Source: Cupriavidus cauae (lineage in GTDB: Bacteria; Pseudomonadota; Gammaproteobacteria; Burkholderiales; Burkholderiaceae). From it: a stretch of 64,000 bases of DNA. The stretch spans positions 1 through 64,000 of the forward strand of contig NZ_VWRN01000074.1 in the NCBI RefSeq assembly GCF_008632125.1, read 5' to 3'. Below, piece by piece: positions 11,002-19,647 of this stretch. The notes below the pieces were generated by a model that ran no database searches, was not told where the DNA came from, and saw nothing but the letters and a program-made list of their open reading frames with translations. A program made the translations under genes and the position numbers. Positions within the stretch are counted from its first letter, which is position 1; each line of letters begins with the position of its first letter.

Positions 11002-12920
11002 CAGGCCAGCAGCTTGTTGATCCGCTGCACGTAGGCCGCCGGATCCTCCAGCATGCCGCCTTCGGCCAGCAGCGCCTGGTCGAACAGCACGTGCACGCGG
11101 TCGGCGAAGGCATCGGCATCGCCCTCGGCCCCGGCGCCCGCGAGCTGGCGCAGCTTGCCGACCAGCGCATGCGACGGATTCAGTTCGAGGATCGGCTTGG
11201 TCTGCGGCGCCTTCTGGCCGGCCTGCTTCAGCAGCCGCTGCAGATAGCCGCTGATCTCGCCCTCGTCCGACACCAGGCACGAGGCCGAGTCGGTCAGGCG
11301 CAGCGTCACGCGCACGTCCTTGGCCTTGTCGGCCAGCACTTCCTTCGCGCGCGTCAGCACGTCCTTCCATTCGTCCTCGGCCTTCTGCTGCTCGGCCTTT
11401 TCTTCTTCGTCGGCCAGCGCGCCCAGGTCCAGGCCGCCGCGCGCGACCGACACCAGCTCCTTGCCGTCGAACTCGTTCAGGAAGGACAGCATCCACTCGT
11501 CGACGCGGTCGGTCAGCAGCAGCACCTCGATGCCCTTCTTGCGGAACACCTCCAGATGCGGGCTGGCCTTGGCGGCATTCCACGTGTCGGCGGTCACGTA
11601 ATAGATCTTGTCCTGGCCTTCCTTCATGCGGCCGACATAGTCGGCCAGCGACACGGTCTGCTCGGCCGAGTCCTGGTGCGTGGAGGCAAAGCGCAGCAGC
11701 TTGGCCAGCCGCTGCTGGTTGGCCGTGTCTTCGCCCAGGCCCTCCTTGAGCACCTGGCCGAACTGCTGCCAGAAGCTCGCGTACTTGTCGCGCTCGGCCT
11801 GGTCCTCGCTGTCGGCCATCGCCTCGAGCATCGACAGCACGCGCTTGGTGCTGCCCTCGCGGATCGCCTTGACGTCGCGGCTTTCCTGCAGCAGCTCGCG
11901 CGAGACGTTCAGCGGCAGGTCGGACGAATCGATCACGCCCTTGACGAAGCGCAGGTAGTTCGGCAGCAGCTGCTCGGCGTCGTCCATGATGAAGACGCGC
12001 TTGACGTACAGCTTCAGGCCGCCGCGATGGTTGCGGTCCCACAGGTCGAACGGCGCGCGCGCCGGGATGTACAGCAGCTGCGTGTATTCGTTGCGGCCTT
12101 CGACGCGGTTGTGCGTCCACGCCAGCGGCTTCTCGTGGTCGTGCGCGATGTGCTGGTAGAAGGCGACGTACTGCTCGTCGGTGATGTCGCTCTTGGCGCG
12201 GGTCCACAGCGCGCTGGCCTGGTTGACGCTCTCCCACTCGCCGGTGCGCTTGTACGCGCTGGTGTCGGCGTCCCAGACCTCCTTGGGCATGCGGATCGGC
12301 AGCGAGATATGGTCCGAGTACTTGCGGATGATGTCCTTGAGCTTCCACGCCGACAGGAAGTCGTCCTCGCCCTCGCGCAGATGCAGCGTGATGGCGGTGC
12401 CGCGCTCGGCGCGCTCGATCGCATCGACGGTGAACTCGCCGTCGCCGCCGCTCTCCCAGCGCACCGCCTCGGAGGCGGGTACGCCGGCGCGGCGGGTCTC
12501 GACCGTGACGCGGTCGGCGACGATGAAGGCCGAGTAGAAACCGACGCCGAACTGGCCGATCAGCGCGGCGTCCTTCTGCTGGTCGCCCGACAGCTGCTCG
12601 AAGAATTCCTTGGTGCCGGAACGCGCGATCGTGCCCAGGTTGCGGATCGCCTCGTCGCGGCTCATGCCGATGCCATTGTCGGTGATCGTGATGGTGCGGG
12701 CCTTGCTGTCGGTCTCGATGCGGATCGCCAGGTCGGCGTCGTTCTCCAGCAGCGCGGGATTGGCGATCGCCTCGAAGCGCAGCTTGTCGGTGGCATCCGA
12801 GGCGTTCGAGATCAGCTCGCGCAGGAAGATCTCCTTGTTGCTGTACAGGCTGTGGATCATCAGATGCAGCAGCTGCTTGACTTCCGCCTGGAAGCTCATC
12901 GTCTCGTGCGTGGCGTTCAT
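11001..12920 (-). CDS. htpG: Molecular chaperone HtpG (Hsp90)
   Basis: This is a 639-residue bacterial Hsp90, full length compared with about 625-635 in relatives. GHKL ATPase motifs are in order: EIFLRELISNASDA with the catalytic Glu near residue 38, TDNGIGMS, and GQFGVGFYSAF near residue 125. The middle domain has TQLLYIPARAPFDLW and the C-terminal dimerisation domain ends in the NPSHALVGKL region. The start ATG at 12920 follows a strong GAGGAGAACC site; the longer upstream frame runs through repeats. A sigma-32-type promoter lies at 13051-13079, giving a leader of roughly 120 bases. The glycosylase gene overlaps its stop codon. Confidence 0.97.
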   Translation of the reverse strand: MNATHETMSFQAEVKQLLHLMIHSLYSNKEIFLRELISNASDATDKLRFEAIANPALLENDADLAIRIETDSKARTITITDNGIGMSRDEAIRNLGTIARSGTKEFFEQLSGDQQKDAALIGQFGVGFYSAFIVADRVTVETRRAGVPASEAVRWESGGDGEFTVDAIERAERGTAITLHLREGEDDFLSAWKLKDIIRKYSDHISLPIRMPKEVWDADTSAYKRTGEWESVNQASALWTRAKSDITDEQYVAFYQHIAHDHEKPLAWTHNRVEGRNEYTQLLYIPARAPFDLWDRNHRGGLKLYVKRVFIMDDAEQLLPNYLRFVKGVIDSSDLPLNVSRELLQESRDVKAIREGSTKRVLSMLEAMADSEDQAERDKYASFWQQFGQVLKEGLGEDTANQQRLAKLLRFASTHQDSAEQTVSLADYVGRMKEGQDKIYYVTADTWNAAKASPHLEVFRKKGIEVLLLTDRVDEWMLSFLNEFDGKELVSVARGGLDLGALADEEEKAEQQKAEDEWKDVLTRAKEVLADKAKDVRVTLRLTDSASCLVSDEGEISGYLQRLLKQAGQKAPQTKPILELNPSHALVGKLRQLAGAGAEGDADAFADRVHVLFDQALLAEGGMLEDPAAYVQRINKLLA

Positions 12921-13050
12921 GGTTCTCCTCGTGAATGGATCCGGGCGCCGCCGCCGCGCAGGGCGGCAGCGCCATCGTGCAATTCGCGTCGCCGCGGCGG
13001 GCTTGGCATGGCGCTGGACCAAGGCCGGCATGGCCGCGCCGGTGGCGGCC

Positions 13051-13079
13051 AGATAGGGGCGCCCCGGCGGTTTTTCAAG
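13051..13079 (-). promoter_or_regulatory. Sigma-32 (heat-shock) promoter of htpG
   Basis: Read on the minus strand, CTTGAAA (13079-13073), a 13-base spacer and CCCCTATCT (13059-13051) match the sigma-32 consensus (CTTGAAA, 11-16 bases, CCCCATNT). It points at htpG, 130 bases upstream of the ATG, in the 322-base gap 12921-13242. The rest of that gap holds the GGCTCC/CCCTGG repeat and no gene. Confidence 0.8.
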
Positions 13080-13161
13080 TGGTGGCCGCGGCACGGCCCG
13101 GGGCGGCTCGGTGCCCCCTAAGCCAAGGGCGGGGCCCCGCCACGGCCATGGGGACGCGGCA

Positions 13162-13242
<81 letters not shown>

Positions 13243-14862
13243 CTACAACCGATCCAGCTGGCGCGCCAGGAAGTCCAGCATCTGCGGATCGTGGCCGCAG
13301 GCGACGTTGAAGCGCATCCAGCCCGACGGCAGCTGCGACGGCGAGAACAGGCTGCCGGGCGCGAACAGATAGCCCTCCTCGTGCCCCGCGGTGGCGATCG
13401 CATTGGTATCGCGGCCGGTATCGGCCCACAGGTACATGCCGGCATGCTGGCCCGGAAACAGCGTCAGGCCCAGCTTCTCCAGCGCGTGCCGGGTCTCGTC
13501 GCGCGCCCGCTCGAGCCGGTTGCGCACGCGCTCGACGTGCTTGCGGTAGTGCCCCTCGGTCAGCACCTTGTACAGCACGCGCTCGTTGATCTCCGGCGTG
13601 GCGAGCCCCGCCAGCAGCTTGGCGTCGGTCAGGCTCTGCACCAGTTCGGGACGGGCCGCGACGAAGCCGACCCGCAGATTGGCCGCCAGCGTCTTGGAGA
13701 AGCTGCCGAGGTAGACCACGCGCTTGAGCTGGTCCAGGCTCGCCAGCCGCGTGGCCGGATGGCCCGGCGGGCACAGGTCGCAGTAGACGTCGTCCTCGAC
13801 CACCAGGAAGTCGTACTGCTCGGCCAGCCGCAGCAGCTGGAAGGCCTTGGCGGCCGACAGCGAGGTGCCGGTCGGGTTGTGCAACACCGAATTGAGGATC
13901 AGCAGCCTGGGACGGTGGGCCTGCACGATGCGCTCCAGCGCTTCGAGGTCCGGGCCTTCCCCCGTGTAGGGCACGCCGATCACCTGCGCGCCCTGGGCGG
14001 CGAAGCGGGCGAACATCACGAACCAGGCCGGATCGCCGACCAGCACCGGATCGCCGGGACGGACGTAGAGCCGCGCGATCAGGTCCAGCGCCTGCGTGAT
14101 GCCCGAGGTCAGCAGGATCTGCTCGGGCGCCGCGCCGATCTCCAGTTCGGCCAGCCGCGTGCGCAGCTGCTGGCGCAGCGGCAGGAAGCCCTCGGGCGTG
14201 CCGCTGGCGAGGAAATGGCTGCCCGGCTGGCGCGCCAGGCCGCGCAGCGCGCTGCCGATCAGCTCGCCGTCGAGCCAGTCGTTGGGCAGGAAGCCCAGGC
14301 CCGGCGCCTTGCGCGGCTCGGCCCGGTGGAACATGTTGCGCAGCAGCCAGGGCACGTCGATATTGCGCGACCCATGCGGCGCCGGCGGGGCGGCCTCGCT
14401 CGGCAAGCCCGCGCCAAGGCCCGCACCGATGCCCGGCCCGCGCTCGCGCACGAAAAAGCCCGAGCCGCGCCGCGATTCCAGATAGCCGAGCGCGACCAGC
14501 CGATCGTAGGCCTCGACCACGGTAAAGCGCGAGATGCCCTTGTCCTGCGCGAGCTGGCGGATCGACGGCATGCGCATGCCGGGGCGGAACACCCGCTCCT
14601 CGATCCGCATCCGCGCCCATTCGGTCAGCTGCCCGACCAGCGTCATCTGCGCCGAGGGCACCGGATCGGGCAGGCTGCCGGCGGCCGACAGCTCGCCGGA
14701 TGCCGTGGGGGCCGACGGCAACACCAGCCGCAGCGGACGGCGGCTGCCGGCACGCGCGGCCTTGCCGGCAGCCTCGGCCTTCCCTTCGCCCATCGCGTGC
14801 CCGGCTGGCGCCGCTGGTTCGGTCTCGCCGTGCGGCGATCCGGCTTGGTTTCCTGTTTCCAT
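13243..14862 (-). CDS. MocR/PdxR-type regulator (GntR domain fused to aminotransferase fold)
   Basis: This is a 539-residue regulator. After a low-complexity N-terminus of about 65 residues comes a winged-helix GntR domain (PSIRQLAQDKGISRFTVVEA, about residues 105-124), then a type I aminotransferase-fold domain. The PLP-binding Lys is K390 in GSFSKTLAANLR. Such proteins sense PLP adducts of amino acids or vitamin B6 and act as transcription factors, not enzymes. ATG at 14862 was chosen; the longer frame starts at TTG inside the operator. The direct repeats at 14878-14921 immediately upstream suggest autoregulation. The rightward alaX-to-GST gene run beyond is a likely target. Confidence 0.9.
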   Translation of the reverse strand: METGNQAGSPHGETEPAAPAGHAMGEGKAEAAGKAARAGSRRPLRLVLPSAPTASGELSAAGSLPDPVPSAQMTLVGQLTEWARMRIEERVFRPGMRMPSIRQLAQDKGISRFTVVEAYDRLVALGYLESRRGSGFFVRERGPGIGAGLGAGLPSEAAPPAPHGSRNIDVPWLLRNMFHRAEPRKAPGLGFLPNDWLDGELIGSALRGLARQPGSHFLASGTPEGFLPLRQQLRTRLAELEIGAAPEQILLTSGITQALDLIARLYVRPGDPVLVGDPAWFVMFARFAAQGAQVIGVPYTGEGPDLEALERIVQAHRPRLLILNSVLHNPTGTSLSAAKAFQLLRLAEQYDFLVVEDDVYCDLCPPGHPATRLASLDQLKRVVYLGSFSKTLAANLRVGFVAARPELVQSLTDAKLLAGLATPEINERVLYKVLTEGHYRKHVERVRNRLERARDETRHALEKLGLTLFPGQHAGMYLWADTGRDTNAIATAGHEEGYLFAPGSLFSPSQLPSGWMRFNVACGHDPQMLDFLARQLDRL

Positions 14863-14877
14863 GGACGGCCCCCGAAA

Positions 14878-14921
14878 ACTGTACTGAGGATCAGCAGAAT
14901 AACTGTATCGGTACTGTACCG
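14878..14921. promoter_or_regulatory. MocR operator: three ACTGTAY repeats
   Basis: ACTGTAC (14878-14884), ACTGTAT (14902-14908) and ACTGTAC (14913-14919) are direct repeats spaced 24 and 11 bases apart. The last lies in the perfect inverted repeat CGGTACTGTACCG (14909-14921). The array starts 15 bases upstream of the MocR start codon. MocR proteins typically bind such direct repeats at their own promoters. It is in the 345-base gap 14863-15207, whose other half is the repeat at 15064. Confidence 0.65.
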
Positions 14922-15063
14922 ACAACCTTGTCTAACATCGACCCACGTTGAAAGCCTGCCGGGCATCACCTGACGGCCGGCGCGAGGCTGTCCGGGCGGC
15001 GCCGCCATGCCGGGACAGGCGGCCGCACCGGTACAGGCCCAGAGGCACCGCCGACCCAATAGC

Positions 15064-15180
15064 GATACCCGAGCCGATACCCGAGCCGATACCCGAGCCG
15101 ATACCCGAGCCGATACCGGCGATACTCGCGATACCGCTGATATCCCGCGATATCCGCCGGTATCCGCCGATATCCGCGAT
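15064..15180. repeat. 12-bp tandem repeat decaying into GATAYC repeats
   Basis: Four perfect copies of GATACCCGAGCC (15064-15111) continue as degenerate 8-9 base GATACC/GATATCC units up to about 15180. They end 14 bases before the alaX ribosome binding site, so they would lie in the alaX leader if the promoter is at the MocR operator. In frame they would read as DTRA repeats, but there is no ribosome binding site upstream. Confidence 0.85.
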
Positions 15181-15207
15181 TTCCCCGCAGAACAAAGGAG
15201 ACTCCCG

Positions 15208-15996
15208 ATGTCCGACACCCTGTTGCCGCCGACGCGCAAGCGCTTCGACGAGGACGCCTATCTCGACCGCTGCAGCGCCACCGTGCTGGCGGTACTGCCC
15301 GAAGGCATCGTGCTCGACGAAACGGTCTGCTACGCGCGCAGCGGCGGCCAGGCCGGCGACACCGGGACCCTCACGCTGGCCGACGGCAGCACGATCGCGC
15401 TGGCCGAGACCCTTTACGCGGCCGACCGCAGCGCGATCCTGCACGTGCCCGCGCCGGACCAGGCGCTGCCGGCGCTGGCCCCGGGCGACCGCGTCACCGT
15501 GGCGATCGACTGGGCGCGCCGCCATCGGCTGATGCGCCTGCACACCTGCCTGCATCTGCTCGGCTCGCTGATCCCGGTGCCGGTCACCGGCTGCAACATC
15601 AACCCGGACACCGCGCGCATCGACTTCGACCTGCCCGAATCGACGCTGGACAAGGCCGATCTGACCGAGCGCCTCAATGCGCTGATCGCCGCGGATACGC
15701 CGGTTCGCATCGACCGCATCACGCCGGAGCAGCTGGCGGCCGAGCCGGACCTGGTGCGCACCATCGGCGCGGCGCCGCCGGCGGGCACCAGCCAGATCCG
15801 CATCATCGAGATCCCCGGCATCGACCGCCAGCCCTGTGGCGGCACCCATGTCGCCGCGGTCGGCGAGATCGGCCCGGTGGTGGTGAGCAAGATCGAGAAG
15901 AAGAGCCGCACAAACCGGCGCGTGGTGGTGAACTTCGCCGAAGCGGCCGATCAGGCGATGATCTCCGACGCCGGTCCGGCGCGTGCCGCGGCATGA
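15208..15996 (+). CDS. AlaX-like alanyl-tRNA editing hydrolase
   Basis: This 262-residue freestanding homologue of the alanyl-tRNA synthetase editing domain hydrolyses Ser- or Gly-mischarged tRNA(Ala) in the cytoplasm. The zinc/active-site motifs are HTCLH (HXXXH, about residues 112-116) and CGGTH (CXXXH, about residues 210-214), as in AlaX proteins. The N-terminal part, with YARSGGQAGDTGTL, resembles the accompanying beta-barrel subdomain of longer AlaX types. ATG at 15208 has AAAGGAG upstream; the longer frame only translates the repeat array. It overlaps the LysE gene by four bases (ATGA) and heads a rightward gene run. Confidence 0.92.
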   Translation: MSDTLLPPTRKRFDEDAYLDRCSATVLAVLPEGIVLDETVCYARSGGQAGDTGTLTLADGSTIALAETLYAADRSAILHVPAPDQALPALAPGDRVTVAIDWARRHRLMRLHTCLHLLGSLIPVPVTGCNINPDTARIDFDLPESTLDKADLTERLNALIAADTPVRIDRITPEQLAAEPDLVRTIGAAPPAGTSQIRIIEIPGIDRQPCGGTHVAAVGEIGPVVVSKIEKKSRTNRRVVVNFAEAADQAMISDAGPARAAA

Positions 15997-16655
15997 GCCC
16001 GATGCCGATCGATGCGTCCCTGTCCGCCTGGCTTGCGGGCCTGACCGCCACGCAGTTTGCCGCGCTGCTGTCGCTGATGACGGTCGGCCTGTTCACGCCC
16101 GGCCCCAACACCACCATCGCCGCGGTGACCGGCGCCAACTTCGGCCTGCGCGCGACGCTGCCGCACTGCATCGGCGTCGCGCTCGGCTTCGCCAGCATCC
16201 TCGCGCTGTGCGCGGCAGGGGTCGGCGCGCTGATCGTCGCCAGCCCCGTGCTGGCCACGATCGTCCATCTGGCGGGCGTCGCCTACCTGCTGTGGCTGGC
16301 CGCGAAGATCGGCCGCAGCGCCGCGCTCAGCGACCGGCAGGTACTGGCGCCGCTGTCGGTCTGGCAATCGGTGGCGCTGCAGTACGCCAACATCAAGGCC
16401 TGGATGCTGGCGCTGGCGATCGCCGCCTCCTACATGTCCGGGGCCGAGTCGCCGCTGCAGCGCGGCCTGCTGGTGTGCGCGGTGTTCGGCGTGTTCGGCT
16501 TCCTCAGCAATGGCGCCTACGGCGCGATGGGCGCGTCGCTGCGCCAGTGGCTGCAGGTCGGCCAGCGCATCCGCTGGTTCAATCGCGCGATGGGGCTGGC
16601 GCTGGCCGCGACCGCGCTGTGGATCGCCTTCGCGGGGCGGCCGGCGATGCCGTAG
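15993..16655 (+). CDS. LysE/RhtB family amino-acid exporter
   Basis: This 220-residue membrane protein has about six hydrophobic segments and the LysE-family N-terminal signature LFTPGPNTTIAAVTGANFGLR (shown in part: FTPGPNTTIAAVTG). The family exports basic, small neutral or hydroxylated amino acids across the inner membrane. Its start overlaps the alaX stop as ATGA, so the two are translationally coupled. The pairing of an exporter with a tRNA-editing factor and a MocR regulator suggests control of a potentially toxic amino acid, but the substrate cannot be read from the sequence. Confidence 0.9.
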   Translation: MSPMPIDASLSAWLAGLTATQFAALLSLMTVGLFTPGPNTTIAAVTGANFGLRATLPHCIGVALGFASILALCAAGVGALIVASPVLATIVHLAGVAYLLWLAAKIGRSAALSDRQVLAPLSVWQSVALQYANIKAWMLALAIAASYMSGAESPLQRGLLVCAVFGVFGFLSNGAYGAMGASLRQWLQVGQRIRWFNRAMGLALAATALWIAFAGRPAMP

Positions 16656-16803
16656 CGCACGCAAAAGCCGCCGCAAGAACAGCGCACAAGCACAGCCGCA
16701 CAAGAACCGTCGCTCAAGAACGCCACCGAACACAGTCCCTGCCAGAACAGCCCCGCATGAACGCCCGCAAGACCACCCGCATGAACGCCACCAGGACCCT
16801 GCC

Positions 16804-17820
16804 ATGACGCAACGCGACACCGCCGCGCCCTGTCCCTCGCGCGCGGCCATGCCCGCCGAGGCCCCCAGCGGCGGCATGCTGCTCGGCTTCATCGGCGTGG
16901 CGATCTTCAGCCAGACGCTGCCGTTCACGCGCATGGCGGTGGCCGAGCTCGACGCCACCTTCGTCGCGCTGGCCCGCGCGCTGGTGGCGACGCTGCTCGC
17001 GCTGGCGCTGCTGTGGCAGCGCGGCGCGCTGTCCGCGGCGCACCGTCCGCGCGGCGGTCAATGGTTCCGGCTGGCCGTGACCGCGCTCGGCGTGGTGATC
17101 GGCTTTCCGTTGTTCTCGTCGCTGGCGATGCGCGAGGTGCCGGCCAGCCACGGCGCCATCGTGATCGGGCTGCTGCCGCTGGCCACCGCGGTGTTCGCCG
17201 CCTGGTTCGGCCGCGAGCGGCCGTCGATCGCGTTCTGGGCCGCGGCGCTGGCCGGCAGCGCGCTGGTGGTCGGCTTCGCGCTGTGGCAAGGCGCCGGCGC
17301 GCTGCAGCACGCCGACTGGCTGCTGTTCGCCGCGATGGTGCTGGGCGCGCTGGGCTACGCCGAGGGCGGCAAGCTGTCGCGCGAGCTCGGCGGCCTCGAG
17401 ACCATCAGCTGGGCGCTGGTCGTGTCGCTGCCGGTGGTGCTGCCGACGGTCGCCTGGATGGCCGCGCAGACGCTGCCGCAGATCGCCGCCGCGTCGGCGC
17501 GCGCATGGCTGGGCATGGCCTACGTCTCCCTCTTCTCGATGTTCATCGGCTTCGTCTTCTGGTACGCCGGACTGGCGAAAGGGGGCGTGGCCCGCGTCGG
17601 CCAGATACAATTGCTGCAGCCGTTCATGACGCTGGCCGGCGGCGCCTTGCTGCTGGCCGAGCCGCTCGACGCGCCGACCATCGGTTTCGCCGTCGCGGTG
17701 ATCGCGGTGGTGGCGCTGGGGCGCCGGACCGCGGTGCGTGCCGCGCCCGGATCCGCCACGTCGGCCACGTCGGGCCCGTCCGCTGCGTCCGCGGGCCTGC
17801 CGCCCGCACGATCCCGCTGA
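16804..17820 (+). CDS. DMT superfamily (EamA) transporter
   Basis: This 338-residue inner-membrane protein has about ten predicted helices in two EamA halves. The second half contains the conserved YVSLFSMFIGFVFWYAGLAKG and the typical LLQPFMTLAGGALLLAEPLD. EamA transporters export metabolites, including amino acids. ATG at 16804 follows AGGA; the long upstream frame is unsupported. It comes 148 bases after the LysE gene, a gap with degenerate CACAAG-type repetition and no gene, and 33 bases before ridA. The C-terminal about 30 residues are Ala/Ser/Pro-rich and probably cytoplasmic. Confidence 0.88.
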   Translation: MTQRDTAAPCPSRAAMPAEAPSGGMLLGFIGVAIFSQTLPFTRMAVAELDATFVALARALVATLLALALLWQRGALSAAHRPRGGQWFRLAVTALGVVIGFPLFSSLAMREVPASHGAIVIGLLPLATAVFAAWFGRERPSIAFWAAALAGSALVVGFALWQGAGALQHADWLLFAAMVLGALGYAEGGKLSRELGGLETISWALVVSLPVVLPTVAWMAAQTLPQIAAASARAWLGMAYVSLFSMFIGFVFWYAGLAKGGVARVGQIQLLQPFMTLAGGALLLAEPLDAPTIGFAVAVIAVVALGRRTAVRAAPGSATSATSGPSAASAGLPPARSR

Positions 17821-17853
17821 ACCCTCACGAACTCTCGCACAACAGGAGTCTGC

Positions 17854-18309
17854 ATGTCCGTCTATGACACCCTCGCCCGCCTGGGCATCGAACTGCCGAC
17901 CGCCGGCGCCCCCGCCGCCGCCTACGTGATGGCCGCGCAGACCGGCAACACGGTCTTCCTGTCGGGCCATATCGCCCGCAAGGACGGCAAGCCGTGGGTC
18001 GGCAAGCTCGGCGACCAGCTGGGCACCGAAGAGGGCAAGGCGGCGGCGCGCGCGATCGCGATCGACCTGCTGGCGACGCTGCACGCGCACGTCGGCGACC
18101 TGAACCGCGTGACGCGCATCGTCAAGGTGATGAGCCTGGTCAATTCGACGCCGGACTTCACCGAGCAGCACCTGGTCACCAACGGCTGCTCCGAGCTGCT
18201 GGCCGAAGTGTTCGGCGACAAGGGCAAGCATGCCCGCAGCGCGTTCGGCGTCGCGCAGATTCCGCTGGGCGCCTGCGTCGAGATCGAGATGATCGTCGAA
18301 GTCCAATAA
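17854..18309 (+). CDS. RidA family protein (enamine/imine deaminase)
   Basis: This 151-residue protein of the YjgF/YER057c/UK114 family forms trimers. RidA proteins hydrolyse reactive enamine/imine intermediates released by PLP enzymes. The C-terminal block HARSAFGVAQIPLGACVEIE contains the conserved Arg that binds the substrate carboxylate. The N-terminus is longer than canonical RidA (about 128 aa), which places it in one of the RidA-like subfamilies. A clear ACAGGAG site precedes the ATG. The aminotransferase gene starts 103 bases downstream, an obvious source of such intermediates. Confidence 0.92.
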   Translation: MSVYDTLARLGIELPTAGAPAAAYVMAAQTGNTVFLSGHIARKDGKPWVGKLGDQLGTEEGKAAARAIAIDLLATLHAHVGDLNRVTRIVKVMSLVNSTPDFTEQHLVTNGCSELLAEVFGDKGKHARSAFGVAQIPLGACVEIEMIVEVQ

Positions 18310-18412
18310 AGCCAGCCCCAACTTTTCAGGCGTGCGCGCAGCGCGCATCGCCGCACCGATTTGACCGACATCGCGCGGCGCCGCCGCGCGAGAACCACAC
18401 CAAGAGACCATC

Positions 18413-19600
18413 ATGCATTGGGCCATCTCCCGCCGGGCGCAACAACTGACCAGCTCGGCCATCCGCGAAATCCTCAAGGTCACCGAGCGTCCGGAAGTCA
18501 TTTCGTTCGCCGGCGGCTTGCCGTCGCCCGCGACCTTCCCGGTCGCCGCGATGGAACAGGCGGTGGCCCGTGTATTCGCCGACAATCCGCACGCCGCGCT
18601 GCAGTACACCGCCACCGAGGGCTATCTGCCGCTGCGCGAATTCATCGCGCGCCGCCATGGCGTCGATGTCGAGCGCGTGCTGATCACCACCGGCTCGCAG
18701 CAGGCGCTGGACCTGCTGGCCAAGGTGCTGATCGATCCGGGCAGCCCGGTGCTGGTCGAGACGCCGAGCTATCTCGGGGCGCTGCAGGCCTTCTCGCTGT
18801 TCGAGCCTGAGTTCGTCTCGCTGCCGAGCGACGACCAGGGCCTGCAGCCCGAGGCGCTGACCGCCGAGCTGACCGCCGGCGCGCGCTTCCTGTACGCGCT
18901 GCCGAACTTCCAGAACCCGACCGGCCGCCGCATGCCGCTGGAGCGCCGCCAAGCGCTGGTGCAGCGCGCGCGCGAACTGAACGTGCTGCTGATCGAGGAC
19001 GATCCCTACGGCGAGCTGAGCTACACCGGCAACCAGCTGCCCACGCTGCTGTCGATGAACCCGGACGGCGTGATCTACATGGGCTCGTTCTCGAAGGTAC
19101 TGGCGCCCGGCCTGCGGCTGGGCTACGTGATCGCCCCGCCCGAGCTGCATTTCAAGCTGTGCCAGGCCAAGCAGGCCTCCGACCTGCATACGCCGAGCTT
19201 CACGCAGCGCGTCGCCTACGAGACGATCCGCGACGGCCTGCTCGATACGCATATCCCGACCATCCGCGAGCTCTACGGCAACCAGTGCCGCTACATGCTC
19301 GATGCGCTGGCGCGCCATATGCCGGCCGGCGTCAAGTGGAACCAGCCCGAGGGCGGCATGTTCATCTGGATGTCGCTGCCGGAAGGGCTGGACAGCATGG
19401 CGATCCTGCAGGAAGCGGTCAAACGCAACGTCGCCTATGTGCCCGGTGCCCCGTTCTTCGCCACCAATCCGCGGCAGAATACGCTGCGGCTGGCCTTCGT
19501 CACGGTGCCGCCCGAGCGCATCGAGCAAGGCGTGGCGATCCTTGGCAAGCTGTTCGCGGAGGCCATCGCGGCGCAGGCCGGCCACGCCAAGGCGGCCTGA
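18413..19600 (+). CDS. PLP-dependent aminotransferase (class I/II)
   Basis: This 395-residue fold type I aminotransferase is close to the LysN/2-aminoadipate and MocR-catalytic-domain group. The PLP Lys is K228 in GSFSKVLAPGLRLGY, and YALPNFQNPTGRRM carries the conserved Asn/Pro that contact the cofactor. The N-terminus AISRRAQQLTSSAIREILKV is typical of the subgroup. The exact substrate is unknown; broad-specificity aromatic, branched-chain or aminoadipate activity is possible. It sits between ridA and a GST gene on one strand with short gaps. Confidence 0.9.
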   Translation: MHWAISRRAQQLTSSAIREILKVTERPEVISFAGGLPSPATFPVAAMEQAVARVFADNPHAALQYTATEGYLPLREFIARRHGVDVERVLITTGSQQALDLLAKVLIDPGSPVLVETPSYLGALQAFSLFEPEFVSLPSDDQGLQPEALTAELTAGARFLYALPNFQNPTGRRMPLERRQALVQRARELNVLLIEDDPYGELSYTGNQLPTLLSMNPDGVIYMGSFSKVLAPGLRLGYVIAPPELHFKLCQAKQASDLHTPSFTQRVAYETIRDGLLDTHIPTIRELYGNQCRYMLDALARHMPAGVKWNQPEGGMFIWMSLPEGLDSMAILQEAVKRNVAYVPGAPFFATNPRQNTLRLAFVTVPPERIEQGVAILGKLFAEAIAAQAGHAKAA

Positions 19601-19647
19601 TCCGGCGCTGACTGGCCACGGCACCGACCAGAACAAGGAAGACCAAT

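Noticed and set aside
10414..12975. 853-codon minus-strand frame covering htpG and the glycosylase
   Set aside because: Only the last 195 codons are a real gene. The rest is an alternative frame of htpG with Arg/Pro-rich nonsense.
15007..15207. N-terminal extension of AlaX with DTRA repeats
   Set aside because: It only translates the 12-bp DNA repeat, whereas ATG 15208 has a strong ribosome binding site and matches the family start.
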